Shown here: positions 21,832 through 33,759 of the stretch, piece after piece | Layout of the letters: each line of letters begins with the position of its first letter | Numbering within the stretch: the stretch's first letter is position 1 | Source: Pontederia crassipes | Lineage: Eukaryota; Streptophyta; Magnoliopsida; Commelinales; Pontederiaceae | Assembly: GCA_030549335.1 (NCBI GenBank) | Contig: CM060189.1 | Location: 27,923,001-27,987,000 of the forward strand | Direction of reading: 5' to 3' | Length of the DNA stretch: 64,000 nucleotides | Notes under the pieces: generated by a model | Database searches by the model: none | Told to the model about the DNA's origin: nothing | Seen by the model: only the letters and a program-made list of their open reading frames with translations | Made by a program: the position numbers and the translations under genes

Positions 21832-24800
21832 GAGCAACTGGCTTTCTGCGGTTAAAATTTTGCTCAGCCAATGATGTATGTATCCTGGACTGCAATTGGT
21901 TTCTACCTTTTTTTTGCAGAATCGTATGTACTTGAAGTAGTTTGTGATATCCTCTACATGTATTACAGGGTTCAAGGCAGACTAATCTTTTACATCGGAC
22001 AAGCTGTTTTCGAAGGAGGTATCAAGTCGCTCGAAGCAGCTTGGATTATCTATGTCATTCTAGATTGTCAGTACAGAGGACTAGCATGTCACGGTTCCTG
22101 TACTCTTCAGAGGCAAGAGCTGTGGTTTCAAGAGATCTACACGCGTCAGTGACCGAGGAATCTGATGCTTTGATATCTTCCCCTGAGATCATACACTTCT
22201 ACCGACGCCCATTGATTCAAGAAAGTGCAACCACTGAACTTCTCAAGCAGGTCCAAGCAAAGATTTCCAATCATATTGTTGATATAAAAACTGAGCAGTG
22301 TTTCAATATTGGGCTGAATGGGATGTTGTCAAATGATAAGCTTGGTGTACTCAAGTGGCTTCTTCAAGAGACATATGAACCTGAAAATTTGCAGACAGAG
22401 AGCTTTCTGGAGGAGGAGGCCTCCAAGGACATTCATTCTGTTGTTGTTGAGGTTGGTCCGCGCATGTCCTTCACGACAGCATGGTCAGCTAATGTTGTAT
22501 CAATATGTCAAGCTTGCTCTTTGACAGAAGTGACTCGCATGGAGAGGTCAAGAAGATATCTTCTGTCCCTTAAGCCAGGTAGCAAATCCTTAGACGCGAA
22601 CCAAATAAATGATTTTGCAGCTATGGTTCATGATAGGATGACAGAATGCATATATTCGCATAAGCTGAGGTCATTCAAGTCCAGTGTTATTCCTGACGAT
22701 GTCCATATTGTTCCGCTAATTGAGAGGGGAAGGGAAGCACTTGATGAGATCAATTTGAAAATGGGTCTTGCATTTGATGAACAAGATATCCAGTACTACA
22801 CTAAGCTTTTCAGGGATGACATTAAGAGAAATCCCACTACTGTTGAACTTTTTGACATTGCACAATCAAATAGTGAGCACAGTAGGCACTGGTTTTTCAA
22901 TGGAAAACTTACTATCGATGGGGAAACCATGAAAAACACATTGTTTCAGCTTGTGAAGAGCACTTTGAAGGCAAACCCAAACAATTCTGTTATTGGCTTC
23001 AAAGACAACTCAAGTGCAATCAAGGGATTTGGTGCTAATCAACTTCGCCCTACATCTCCTGGTTCCACATCTCCACTCATCGAGTTCAAGCGTGAGCTTG
23101 ACATCTTGTTGACTGCAGAGACACATAATTTCCCATGTGCTGTGGCTCCCTACCCTGGCGCAGAAACTGGTGCCGGAGGCCGAATAAGGGACACACATGC
23201 AACTGGAAGCGGTTCATTTGTTGTTGCTTCCACAGCGGGATATTGTGTTGGTAATCTTAACATAGAAGGGGCAATAGCTCCATGGGAGGATCAATCATTT
23301 GTGTATCCATCAAACTTGGCTTCTCCTTTGCAGATTTTAATTGATGCTAGTGATGGTGCATCTGATTATGGCAACAAATTTGGAGAGCCTCTTATACAAG
23401 GGTATACAAGGACCTTCGGAATGAGACTTCCAAATGATGAGCGGCGGGAGTGGTTGAAACCTATTATGTTCAGTGGAGGGATTGGTCAAATTGACCATGC
23501 CCACATATCCAAGGGAGAACCAGAGGTAGGAATGCTTGTTGTGAAGATTGGAGGTCCAGCATATCGAATTGGCATGGGAGGTGGTGCGGCTTCAAGTATG
23601 GTCAGTGGCCAGAATGATGCTGAATTAGATTTTAATGCTGTACAACGAGGAGATGCTGAGATGGCACAAAAGCTGTATCGTGTAGTTCGTGCTTGTATCG
23701 AGATGGGAGAGAACAATCCTATTATTAGCATCCACGACCAGGGAGCTGGGGGAAACTGTAATGTTGTGAAAGAAATTATCTACCCTCAAGGAGCTGAAAT
23801 TGATATAAGATCTATAGTTGTCGGTGACCATACTATGTCAGTTTTAGAGATATGGGGTGCAGAATACCAAGAACAGGATGCACTGTTGGTAAAACCTGAG
23901 AACCGGAACTTGTTGCAAGCAATATGTGACCGAGAAAGGGTCTCCATGGCAGTTATTGGCACCATCAATGGTAGTGGCCGAATTGTGTTGATAGATAGCG
24001 CAGCTGTTGAGCTCTCTCGATTAAATGAACAACTTCTCCCTCCTCCTGTGGAGGATCTTGAGCTTGAAAAAGTGCTTGGAGACATGCCACAGAAATCCTT
24101 TGAATTTAAGAGGGTTCCTTCTATTCTGGAGCCACTTGACATGGAACCCAACCAAACATTGATGGACATATTGAAGAGGGTTTTGAAACTCCCTTCGGTT
24201 TGTTCGAAACGCTTCTTAACAACAAAGGTTGACAGGTGTGTCACAGGTCTTGTGGCACAACAACAGACCGTGGGTCCCCTTCAGCTACCAGTTTCTGATG
24301 TCGCTGTTATTGCACAGACATATACAGATCTGACAGGTGGTGCCTGTGCCATTGGGGAGCAGCCAATAAAAGGTTTACTAAACCCAGTAGCTATGGCGAG
24401 ATTAGCTGTTGGAGAAGCATTAACAAATTTAGTCTGGGCTAAAGTTACTTCTCTCGGTGATGTTAAAGCCAGTGGTAACTGGATGTATGCCGCCAAGCTT
24501 GAAGGAGAAGGAGCTGCCATGTATGATGCTGCCAATGCTCTTGCAGAGTCCATGATTGAACTAGGAATAGCTATAGATGGGGGAAAAGACAGCCTCTCTA
24601 TGGCTGCACATGCAGCTGAAGAAGTTGTTAAGGCACCAGGAAATCTCGTCATAAGTGCCTATGTGACATGTCCTGACATAACCTTGACAGTGACTCCTGA
24701 CCTAAAGCTAGGAAATGATGGTGTTCTCCTGCACATCGATCTAGCAAAGGGGAAACGCCGTTTAGGTGGTTCTGCTCTTGCCCAGGCGTATGACCAAATT

Positions 24801-26165
24801 GGTGATGAATGCCCTGATCTTGATGACGTTGGTTACCTGAAAAAAGTCTTTGAGACTGTTCAGGAACTTCTTGGTCAAAGGCTAATTTCTGCTGGTCATG
24901 ACATAAGTGATGGTGGAATTATTGTTTGTGTTCTAGAGATGGCATTTGCTGGGAACTGTGGTGTGCAGTTGAATTTAAAATCCAGGGGCCAGAATCCTCT
25001 CCAAGTACTCTTTGCTGAAGAGCTTGGTCTTGTCCTTGAGGTCAGCTCACAAAATGTTGATACAGTCAATCAAATACTTGAAGCAGCTGGCATTTCTGGT
25101 GAGGTAATTGGAAATGTTTCTGCATCTCCATGTATAGAGCTATCAGTTGATGGCATAAGACAACTACAGGAGGAAACTTCTTATCTTCGAGATTTATGGG
25201 AGGAAACCAGCTTTGAGCTAGAGCGGTTCCAGAGGCTGGCTTCTTGTGTTACTCTTGAGAAAGAAGGTTTGAAGAACAGACATGCCCCCTCATGGAAATT
25301 AAGTTTTAGTCCCAAGCTCACTGATGAAAAATTTATCACTGCTACCCTGAAACCTAAGGTTGCTATCATTCGTGAGGAAGGTAGTAATGGTGACAGAGAA
25401 ATGTCTGCTGCATTTTATGCTGCGGGATTTGAGCCGTGGGACATTACAATGTCTGACCTTCTTAGTGGACAAGTCTCATTAGATGTGTTTCGAGGCATTG
25501 CATTTGTTGGTGGCTTTAGCTATGCTGATGTATTAGATTCAGCGAAAGGTTGGTCGGCATCTATAAGGTTTAATAAGCCTCTTCTTCAACAATTTCAAGA
25601 ATTCTACAATAGGCCAGATACTTTTAGCCTTGGTGTTTGCAATGGGTGTCAGCTCATGGCTCTTCTTGGATGGGTGCCTGGAGCCAGCATTGGGGGGTCC
25701 TTGGGTGTTGGTGGAGATGTGTCACAACCTAGGTTCATTCACAACGGGTCTGGTCGATTTGAATGCCGTTTCACAAGTGTGAGAGTTGGAGAATCTCCGG
25801 CTATTATGTTCAAAGGAATGGAGGGCAGTACATTGGGAGTTTGGGCTGCTCATGGTGAGGGTAGAGCATATTTCCCTGACAATGCCATATTAGACAGTGT
25901 TCTTAATAGTAGCTTGGCCCCTATTCGCTATTGCAACGATGATGGTGATGTTACGGAGGCTTATCCTTTCAATCCAAATGGATCTCCAATGGGGATCGCA
26001 GCACTTTGTTCCCCCGATGGAAGACATCTTGCAATGATGCCACATCCAGAACGTTGCTTCATGATGTGGCAATTCCCATGGTATCCGACGGATTGGGAAG
26101 TGGAAGAGGGAGGTCCAAGCCCATGGTTGCGAATGTTTCAGAATGCCCGCGAGTGGTGCTCATAG
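21819..26165 (+). CDS. PUR4: Phosphoribosylformylglycinamidine synthase, organellar
   Basis: FGAM synthase (EC 6.3.5.3) converts FGAR, ATP and glutamine to FGAM in de novo purine synthesis; the plant enzyme is in plastids and mitochondria. Coding exons are 21819-21875 (MASLGATGFL...) and 21969-26165, joined in phase 0 across a 93-base intron, giving 1417 residues; the Arabidopsis protein is about 1,400. The exon 2 start GSRQTNLLHR aligns with the Arabidopsis leader from memory, favouring acceptor 21968 over the stronger-looking 21919, which gives a stop. Residues 1 to about 65 are Ser/Arg-rich transit peptide. Then follow the N-terminal domain, two synthase halves (NSEHSRHWFF; TAETHNFPCAV; GGAASSMVSGQND; KASGNWMYAA; SAGHDISDGG) and a C-terminal glutamine amidotransferase with nucleophile Cys1243 in GVCNGCQ and His1378/Glu1380 in PHPER. 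All key motifs look intact. The enzyme body is one exon. Confidence 0.97.
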
Positions 26166-26645
26166 GTAAGTTTGAATTTTATTTTCTCTGGTTTCTTTAT
26201 ATTTTGTATTCCCAACCTTTTAAGTCAGCTGCTTTTTTTTTCTTTTGAATCCCTATATCATAGAAAAGGAAATGGTATTCTGCTACATCCCAAATTTTCA
26301 ATATGTGCTTAGGCTTTCAGTGAAACTCACCATGGACATCAAACTGGCATGTTTATGGTTAACCAAAACTAGCAAATCGATTCATATGGATGCGCGGCTT
26401 TGCCTCTTGGCAGTTTAGCTGCACATGTTTTGTTCTTGGTTCTTACATATCTTATCAACTTTTGTGGAGCTGATAAAAATTGAAATTGCCTTTGTTTCTA
26501 GGTCGAGAGGAAGTTAGACTGTCTGGTTCCTTGTTTTGTTCGACAGAGATGAGCTGAAGGGGGGTGCGGAAAGTGTATCTGGAGATGATGCATTCTTAAA
26601 TAAAGATGCGGAAAGTGTATCCGTGGATTCTTAAATAAAGATGAA
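26166..26645 (+). other. 3'UTR of PUR4 with an intron abutting the stop codon
   Basis: The stop TAG (26163-26165) is followed at once by GTAAGT; the acceptor TTTGTTTCTAG lies at 26501, giving a 336-base 3'UTR intron. The final exon carries AATAAA signals at about 26598 and 26634. A junction at the stop codon is under the usual 50-base limit and should not trigger nonsense-mediated decay. Confidence 0.65.
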
Positions 26646-26729
26646 AGGCTGTTCCTTCTTTCCTTTATATGTAAATCATTGTCCTGCCAAAATTTATGCT
26701 TCTAGGAATTTTCTTCTCATGTACATTCA

Positions 26730-27440
26730 GGATGCTGGAACATGGAAACTGGATCTGCACGTGGATCTTTGAAGCCATATATGATGATCATATGCATATA
26801 TATGAAAGAGCTTGTGATGTTGTTCAAATGCATGGAGATGCCTAAAAAAGATTGATTTACACCTTATGAAATTATATATATATATATAAAGATTTTCGAA
26901 GCTGCAATGACCTTTAAAATGATGCACATGAAATATTGGATATTATTTCCTGAAATTTTTGTACCTTTATTGAAATATTGAACAATGACAACCACTAATA
27001 AATTTATGTTTACGACTTTTCTGGAAGAATGAAAAGAAAACAGTAAAATCATTCAGCATATACACGTCTACTCGGGGTTAATTTTATCATTAATCTTTTA
27101 ATCTGTTACAAGTTTAAACATTACTATGCGAATTAGTTGATAAAAAAAACTGATAGATAAGTTTAAATGGTAATAAAATGTTTATAATACTAAATAGTTA
27201 ATTTATTTATTTTATTTATAAATAGATTTTATATTTTTAAAACCATATTTTAAATTTTATTTATAAGCTTAGTCGATCACAGCCTTCGCATAATGAGCTA
27301 TTCAATCACATATTTTGCTTCGAAATCAAAATATGACATGAATAATAATTAAGTAATTGGTTTTTTTCAATTAATTAATTCAGAATTTCGCAATATTTTT
27401 TTTATTAAATTTAAATTGGAAGTAATTCGGGGAGAGAGAA
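26730..27440. other. Intergenic, AT-rich, no gene seen
   Basis: Contains a short TA microsatellite (26874-26888) and plain AT-rich DNA between the PUR4 3' end and the GC-rich promoter region of the next gene. Confidence 0.4.
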
Positions 27441-27454
27441 ACAAAGTCGAGTAA

Positions 27455-28009
27455 TCTATTTGTTCCCGGATCCGGATCGGCGAGGACGAGAGCCACGGAC
27501 CCACCGCCCGTTTCCTTACAGCGATTAGGTCCGTGATCCCCGACCGGTTCGGACCCCTCCGCCCCGCAAAATCCGCAAACCCGTCGTCGTTTTATGACAC
27601 TTCGATTTCCCCGCCCCCGACCGAAACAAACGAGCCACGTGGACGGACCCGATCTGCTGGGCCGTTCGTAGATACACGCCTAACGGGAGGCTTCTTCCGT
27701 AACGGTAAAAATATTACGGCAGAAGCGAATGTATTAAGTACGTGATTACCGGTTAATTTAACGGCTAAAGCTGCCAAATTTAACTTATTTACTATTTAAT
27801 TAACGCGACTTTTCTTACCTTTTTCCCATGACATAATAACAATTTATTCGTCTCTGTCTTCGTGCTGTCAAGTAGACCACCAGAGAGCTCTTTGGAGTGT
27901 CAGATCTCTCCCTACTCCTTCGCCTTCTGCTAGATTTTTGCGGTATAAACTCCCATGGAGTAGAAGGTTGGATTTCTGAGGGGCTTCTTCCCAGGCAGGA
28001 CGATTCAAT
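27455..28009 (+). promoter_or_regulatory. GC-rich promoter and leader of the XRI1-like gene
   Basis: 27465-27720 is sharply GC- and CpG-rich within AT-rich surroundings (CCGGATCCGGATCGGCGAGG and similar), then drops to AT-rich DNA (27720-27850) and a CT-rich leader. A minimal uORF, ATGGAGTAG, lies at 27955-27963, 46 bases before the main ATG. Promoter function is inferred from position; a transposon origin for the GC-rich patch is not excluded. Confidence 0.45.
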
Positions 28010-30107
28010 ATGGAGCTCGGCTGCAGCAACAATGGCGAGGAGTATGTCACCTTTGTTTTTCATCTTTTTTCTTGCTTCCGTTCTGCTTTGACTGTTCAAA
28101 AGTGCTTTTTTTTTTTTTGTCTTATCTCCTTCCCTAGAGGCTCATGTCATGGAGAAGGGGTGAAAGTTGGGATTTTTTGAGGCTTTATTTGGGAGTTCTC
28201 CTGATCACATTGTGGATTTAGGGGTTTCCTGACTCGGGTCTGCAAGTGCGTCAGGAAGACTCAGTCTGTACTGTGTTTCTTGTGTCTCTAGTCCCATCTA
28301 TTCAGTTTGAGGCCTCTTGTTCTTGCATTCACTTTGCAGTTACAGATACTAATTTGTTACTAGTATTGTGATGTGATGCGAGTCAAATTGATCAATTGTG
28401 CGATGCATGGGCCATGAAAAATAACTATTTGTTATTGATACAGATAGAAAACAAAGTTAGATCGTTCCCTCTTCGCCTACTTGAACCTTGTATATATGCT
28501 CACTTCCTGTAACCTGTTTAATTTTTTTTTCTTCTCTGTGACTAACAGCAGTGAGATGTGGGACTGGCAAGGTGAAGCATGTGGTCAGCAAAGATATTTG
28601 CGCAGTGGTTTGTTTTAACTATGCCGTGCTCCTTCGTAACAGCATTTGCGGGACTTGTAATTTTAATCTATTTGGTTCTGCAGATTTAACTCAATTTATG
28701 TGGGAAGGGATGCATCAAAAAGAAGATGAGGACATATTCTGCATTCTGGAGGAGCAAACTCCAATCAAGGATTGCACTGACGTGGGTTATCAAAGCAGTA
28801 GCTTGAAAGGTATATAATTCTTCTCTAAAACATGGTGATGAAGCAAGTTGATATCATATGCCAATTATGCAACTATGGGAGTGAAATTCAGATGAAAAAA
28901 TGAAAGTTACAGAGGAATTGAGGGAATCTTTTCAGCACAAGGGAAGACGAATGCTGCAATTTACTTCTGACATTAACGAGTCTTTCAGTACTGAACAGCA
29001 AATGACCTCTGATCTTGTTTCATCCGAGGTTAGTTGTATTCATACATGTAATTTATATTCTTTTCTCAGCCTCATTTTTATGGTTTTCGATGACACTGCT
29101 CCTATGAGTATTAGTTAATGGAGTGCTCCACCGAGGGAGATGGCATATCTGAATGCTTACAATGGAACACACAATGGGCTTTAGGATTTTCAGGTTTTTA
29201 GAAATTTCCTTTTCTGGCTTCCTAACAGTTCAGTTTTGGCGGCATATTTCCTTCCTTATTTTGGTCGCTTCGTATAGATCATAGTTGCAGCTATGCCGTT
29301 GATGAGCTCGACCAATTGTCTGATGAATGGTTGGTAGAATGTTTAAATGAAGAGCAGATACATTGCAGTCCTGATGAGATGTCAGTTGCCCTTTTTTTAT
29401 GTTTTCTTCCATAGGGCATTTGCTGGTGTCTATCTAACGTGTTATTGTCATCTTGTGGTTCTATGTGTAGGTGCAATAATGTGATACTGAATCAACAAGC
29501 TGATATATCTGGTATGTTTTTTAGCTACATCATTTCCATCCGAATAACAATGAAAGTGCATTGCTATAAAATAAAAAAAAACAATCAATAATTGCGACTT
29601 AATATCATATCTCCAGACTTTTGCCAAAATTTGCCACCAACAGAAGATGATATGGCACAAGAGAAGGCCCCAGATCCTGCTCCACATAGAGGGTTAAAGA
29701 GTATGCATTTTACTTTGAATGACTCTTTAAAGTCCACCTACATAATCTTGTGGCATGCACATCATATGCGTGAAGCCTATTTATTGTCTATGAAGCTTAT
29801 TTATTGTTTTCACAACTTCTCAGGTAATAGACCTTGTTTCATTAAATCTCCAAGGAAGTCAACTTCATCAGTTGCTTATCCTTTTGCCCTCATTAAACCT
29901 TGTGGCGTTCAAGGTGCTGTGACTCTGAGCGACATAAATCAACGAATTCACGCGCCTCCACCTACTAGTTTAAAGCATAAGAAGGATGAGATTCCTGCCA
30001 CTTCTTATTCCACCTCAGCCTTTTCTGGGAAACCTGTGGTTGTCAAAACAAAAATACGCACAGAAGGGGGACAAGGTAGCATTACAATCATGAGAACAAA
30101 AGGCTGA
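28010..30107 (+). CDS. XRI1: XRI1-like protein (X-ray induced transcript 1)
   Basis: Eight exons: 28010-28041, 28549-28607, 28684-28809, 28892-29028, 29229-29380, 29471-29511, 29617-29700 and 29824-30107. All junctions are GT-AG and in phase; the total is 915 bases, 304 residues. It matches, from memory, plant XRI1: an N-terminal MWDWQGE block, an acidic LTQFMWEGM...DEDIFCILEEQTPIK region, RRMLQF, LSDEWLVECLNEE...CSPDEM, and the diagnostic C-terminus VAYPFALIKPCGVQGAVTL...DINQRI...FSGKPVVVKTKI...GSITIMRTKG. Arabidopsis XRI1 is induced by ionising radiation, is needed for fertility/meiosis and is reported to bind MND1. It has no known enzymatic domain. The intron 1 acceptor is a CAGCAG tandem (28548 or 28551), both in frame. 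Exon 5 start (29229) is the least certain. Its neighbour PUR4 is unrelated in function. Confidence 0.85.
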
Positions 30108-31500
30108 TTAGATTAGTCTTATACAAGTTAGTTTCAAATGATGGTTTCTGGTGAGATACTTCACGAGTGATTGTGTCCTTTATGTTCCTCCATATGTTGG
30201 ATTCTTTATGTAGAACTCTTGGATTGATCTGATCCATTGTTTCATATTCATACCTTCTCGTGGTATCTGCTATTTATCATCTAGATAAAGTCAAGTGATA
30301 TCTAGTATGCTTCCGTACTAAATTATTTTCTGCATTGATGACTCTCATAAGTCATGGTCTTTGATAATTCAGAGGCACAAGTTTCTTGTTTTGTTATGCT
30401 GGGAGATGATAGCTTACCTTTTTATCTTTAGATGTTACACTTACAGGAATATATTTATGTTACTTGTAGTTACTACTTTTTCGGTATGAACCCCTATGCA
30501 ATGTGTGTGCTGTAATCCTAGCAAAGATTATTGATTGGTTTAACTGCATATAGACATTCTATTTACATCTAAACTTCGAACAATAAGTAGACAGACTCTA
30601 AAAGTTTATCATTTCAAGTCCTTTTTTTCAGCATTTAATTCCTAAAGTTTTTTACATTTGCTTCCTGTTTTCTCATTCCTGCTTTCATTTGATGTTGTCT
30701 GAGGATTTTCTGGTTAGTTCTAAAACAATGAAGAAAATGGATTAGAATGGAACCTTTGTTTCACTGATATTGGTTACTCTTAAACATCTAACTAGACCAC
30801 TCAGACAAATTACCAATTGTACTTTGTTGCACTTCATGTTGTTAACTTGTCGATTGTGCTTTAAAAGAACTGGATACCTTGGTTCAGGATTCAGTTGTTG
30901 GCTAACATCCTAAAGCAACAAAAGTGAATCTAAAACTTGACACATCATATGAAACATCAAACCTTTTTTTTTTTTTTTTGAAATTGGAATGAAACATCAA
31001 ACCTTATCAATACGGTTCAGCATTTCTCAGAAACCATGTAACTGCGAGGAGGAAAGTTGGCTTGGTTTCAGGCTACTATTATTATTGTTAGTTTTGCCTT
31101 GTTCCATCACTTTTTGGAATACCAGTTGAAGCTTTAGAAGGACATTAAATTCTTCTGAAATCCCTGGGTCTGGCGGTAGGAGACGGTTGGTGCCTCATTT
31201 TTTTCTGGACTTAAAGGAATTGATTGTCTTCACCTCTTTCTTGCCTTGTGTCTGAGGTGCATTCAAGTGAAGAAGACACGGAGAGCTCAAGTCCCTGCAA
31301 TGTTACAATCAGACATGGACCTTAATACAGTTATGGAAGGTAGGAAATTCGCCCAGGTTTATTTAATGACCTCCTTAAGAGTTTACAGACGATTTAACTC
31401 AAATGGGTCTTCAGGAATTTTAGATTTTTCTTACAAAAATCTAAAGGTCACAAGATAGAAAACGCATAATAAAATTGAAATGGAGGTTGGGGTTAAATGA
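30108..31500. other. 3' flank of XRI1, no gene supported
   Basis: Probable 3'UTR followed by unique-looking, moderately AT-rich DNA. 31246-31458 is open for 70 codons and its other frame encodes a short acidic run (SSEEDTESSSP), with no family resemblance; it could be an alternative 3' exon. Confidence 0.35.
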
Positions 31501-31507
31501 TAATGCT

Positions 31508-32157
31508 TAGGCTCTTTATGGCATTATTAGCGATTTGATGAACGGATAACAATTTAATAGCGGATAGCGGTTGATGATTAGCGGTTAATAATTTATTTAA
31601 GATATTAATAAATAAGTATTTGATAAGCTTAACGGTGAAATTAACGAATGAACATATAATGACATAATTGAACATATAATAAATTATTTATTCAGTCATT
31701 ATGCAAATTTTATTAAAATTTAATAAATAAATCATTAATATCTAAATAAAATAAAATAAAATTTCACAAGTAAATTTGTTTGTAAAATATATAAAAATAT
31801 ATTTACAATACATTTTATACAGTGCATACATGATATGAAAATATTAATTATTAAATTAATTTATATATCCATTATTATTACATAAATAATTTGTCATTAA
31901 TTAAATATGAATATAAAAGGAATATTGTTGAATGGTGATAAAAATAATAAGATAATAATAAAAATAAAGAATAAAATCGGGAAAAAATATAAATCTCTAA
32001 AATTAAAAGCTAAACGCTAGTAGAAATAGTTTTTTAATATTTTTATTCAAAACACTAAGCTCTATTTAATTATGTCTGCTATCAAATAAATGAATAACAT
32101 TTCAATTGCTAAATGGTATTCCAAACGCTATTCTTTTATTACCAAACGGAGCCGTAG
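31508..32157. mobile_element. MITE-like element with GGCTC ends
   Basis: The left end TTAGGCTCTTTATGGCATTA and the right end, reverse-complemented TACGGCTCCGTTTGGTAATA, form imperfect inverted termini around 600 bases of AT-rich DNA with GCGGTT/TAGCGG motifs. No clear target duplication was found. Confidence 0.5.
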
Positions 32158-32529
32158 TATAAGGTGTGATATGACAACCTGAAAAGAAAAATGAAGATAT
32201 CACTCTTTTTTTTCTCTTATTGACCAGTTTACTTTTATTTGTATCTCTTTTATTTTATTCTAATATCCTTAATGTCACTCTCAAATCACTTAGATTACTT
32301 TAGCCTTTCAATATTTTATAGCACGTAAGAATCATGACATAGGATATAAAAGTTGCCACTTCAAAATGTCACTCCATTTTATCTCAATTGAGTGATAATA
32401 GTATATTTTAAAATGACAATAATAATTCCCTAAAAATTTTGAATAAATTTGAAGCATCAATGGACTTTACTTTCTCAATGGCATGGGTTCTCAATAACAC
32501 ATCTCTCACGTGATACATTTTTGCAGGCT

Positions 32530-32592
<63 letters not shown>

Positions 32593-33590
32593 GTTGGAAA
32601 GATAATAATTTAACTTCTCCTATTCGATGTCTAAATTCGTACACATTATTTGCAGAATAAAATCAATCCGTAAAAAATCCTCATGCTAACTTATAAAAAG
32701 TAAAATTCTTATGCCAACTTATAAATGGCTACGAGATTTATAAATTTAGATTACAAATTATTAGTTAACTAATGATGTAGTTGTTAACTTTGCATAATAT
32801 TAGTATATTATAAAATATTTGATTATTTCCATTAATTAAAAAGTACTAAGCACATAAAATTTGAAGACAAAAAAATAACGAAAACAAATACCATAAGAAT
32901 AACAACTAGAAAATATTATCAACAACAAATTAAATATTAAAATAATAATAAAAGAATGAGAAAAATAATCTAGATATTGTATAAAATTCAAACTTCAAAG
33001 AATAACTTGTTTAATAAAATCCAAAAATTGAAATAAAAATCAAGTTAAAGCTTACTTACTTGGGGACAATTTTTCTTGGGTGATTTAGAGGTTTGTATCT
33101 ATCTATATGAAATTTGTCATGCTTGAATTTTTGTGGCCGAGGAAAAATATAACACCGAAAGTAGTTATCGGAAGATGACCTCTCAGATTTGTGGAGAAAA
33201 AAAAATAAAAAAAATGCTATGGGTTGATAAAGCATAAAGGAGATGAGTTTGAAAGTTTGGTATTCCCCTAAATTTTATCTTATAGTTGTTATGAGTTTTA
33301 TATGTAAAAAATATTGAAAGGGTAAAGTAGTCTAAACCGGAGTGGCAGGGCACCAATCATATCAACCAATAAGAAATGTAAAAATGTAAAAAATAAAAAA
33401 AACGCTTATTGTAACAATAAAAAGGTAATTTGTATATTTTTGTAGAATATTTTAGATGAGGAAGATTTAAAAGAATTGACATGGTTGCATGTACGGCTCG
33501 AGAGTAAAAAGGGTGTTCCAAATGCGTGGAACGATTTGTTTAATTAGTGTTCCTAATCAAAGATCACAAATCCAATGCATCTTGAAAAAT
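32158..33590. other. AT-rich intergenic with a TA microsatellite
   Basis: TA repeat at about 32535-32590. The rest is AT-rich and no gene is seen. Confidence 0.4.
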
Positions 33591-33718
33591 GTTAAGAATA
33601 TAAAATATGTTATTCTTCTTAATGACTTAAGCTTTTAAAAAAATTTAATTAGCACATCAACTTTTAACATAATATTAAAATTGAATTCAAACATCGTTAA
33701 ATTCTTATTAAAAAAATA
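33591..33718 (+). repeat. LTR-like fragment, left flank of the LINE
   Basis: TGTTAAGAATATAAAATATG followed by TTATTCTTCTTAATGACTTA is a start I know from plant copia LTRs. A diverged second copy begins at 38395, on the other side of the LINE (GTTAAGAATATAAAATTTTA, CTTATTTAAGTTTTTAGAAA). The LINE may have landed between two LTRs or in a duplicated LTR relic. Confidence 0.5.
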
Positions 33719-33759
33719 TTCTCCTCTCCTTATTTTTTTAGTGAAAAGTTATATATTCA

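Noticed and set aside
21920-21968. Stronger-looking acceptor TTTTTTTGCAG at 21919 for PUR4 exon 2
   Set aside because: Using it puts a stop in the FGAM synthase frame; acceptor 21968 keeps the frame and yields a leader that resembles known plant PUR4.
23486-24652. Minus-strand open frames inside PUR4, some also in copy B
   Set aside because: Shadow frames opposite a strongly conserved exon; conserved only because the sense protein is.
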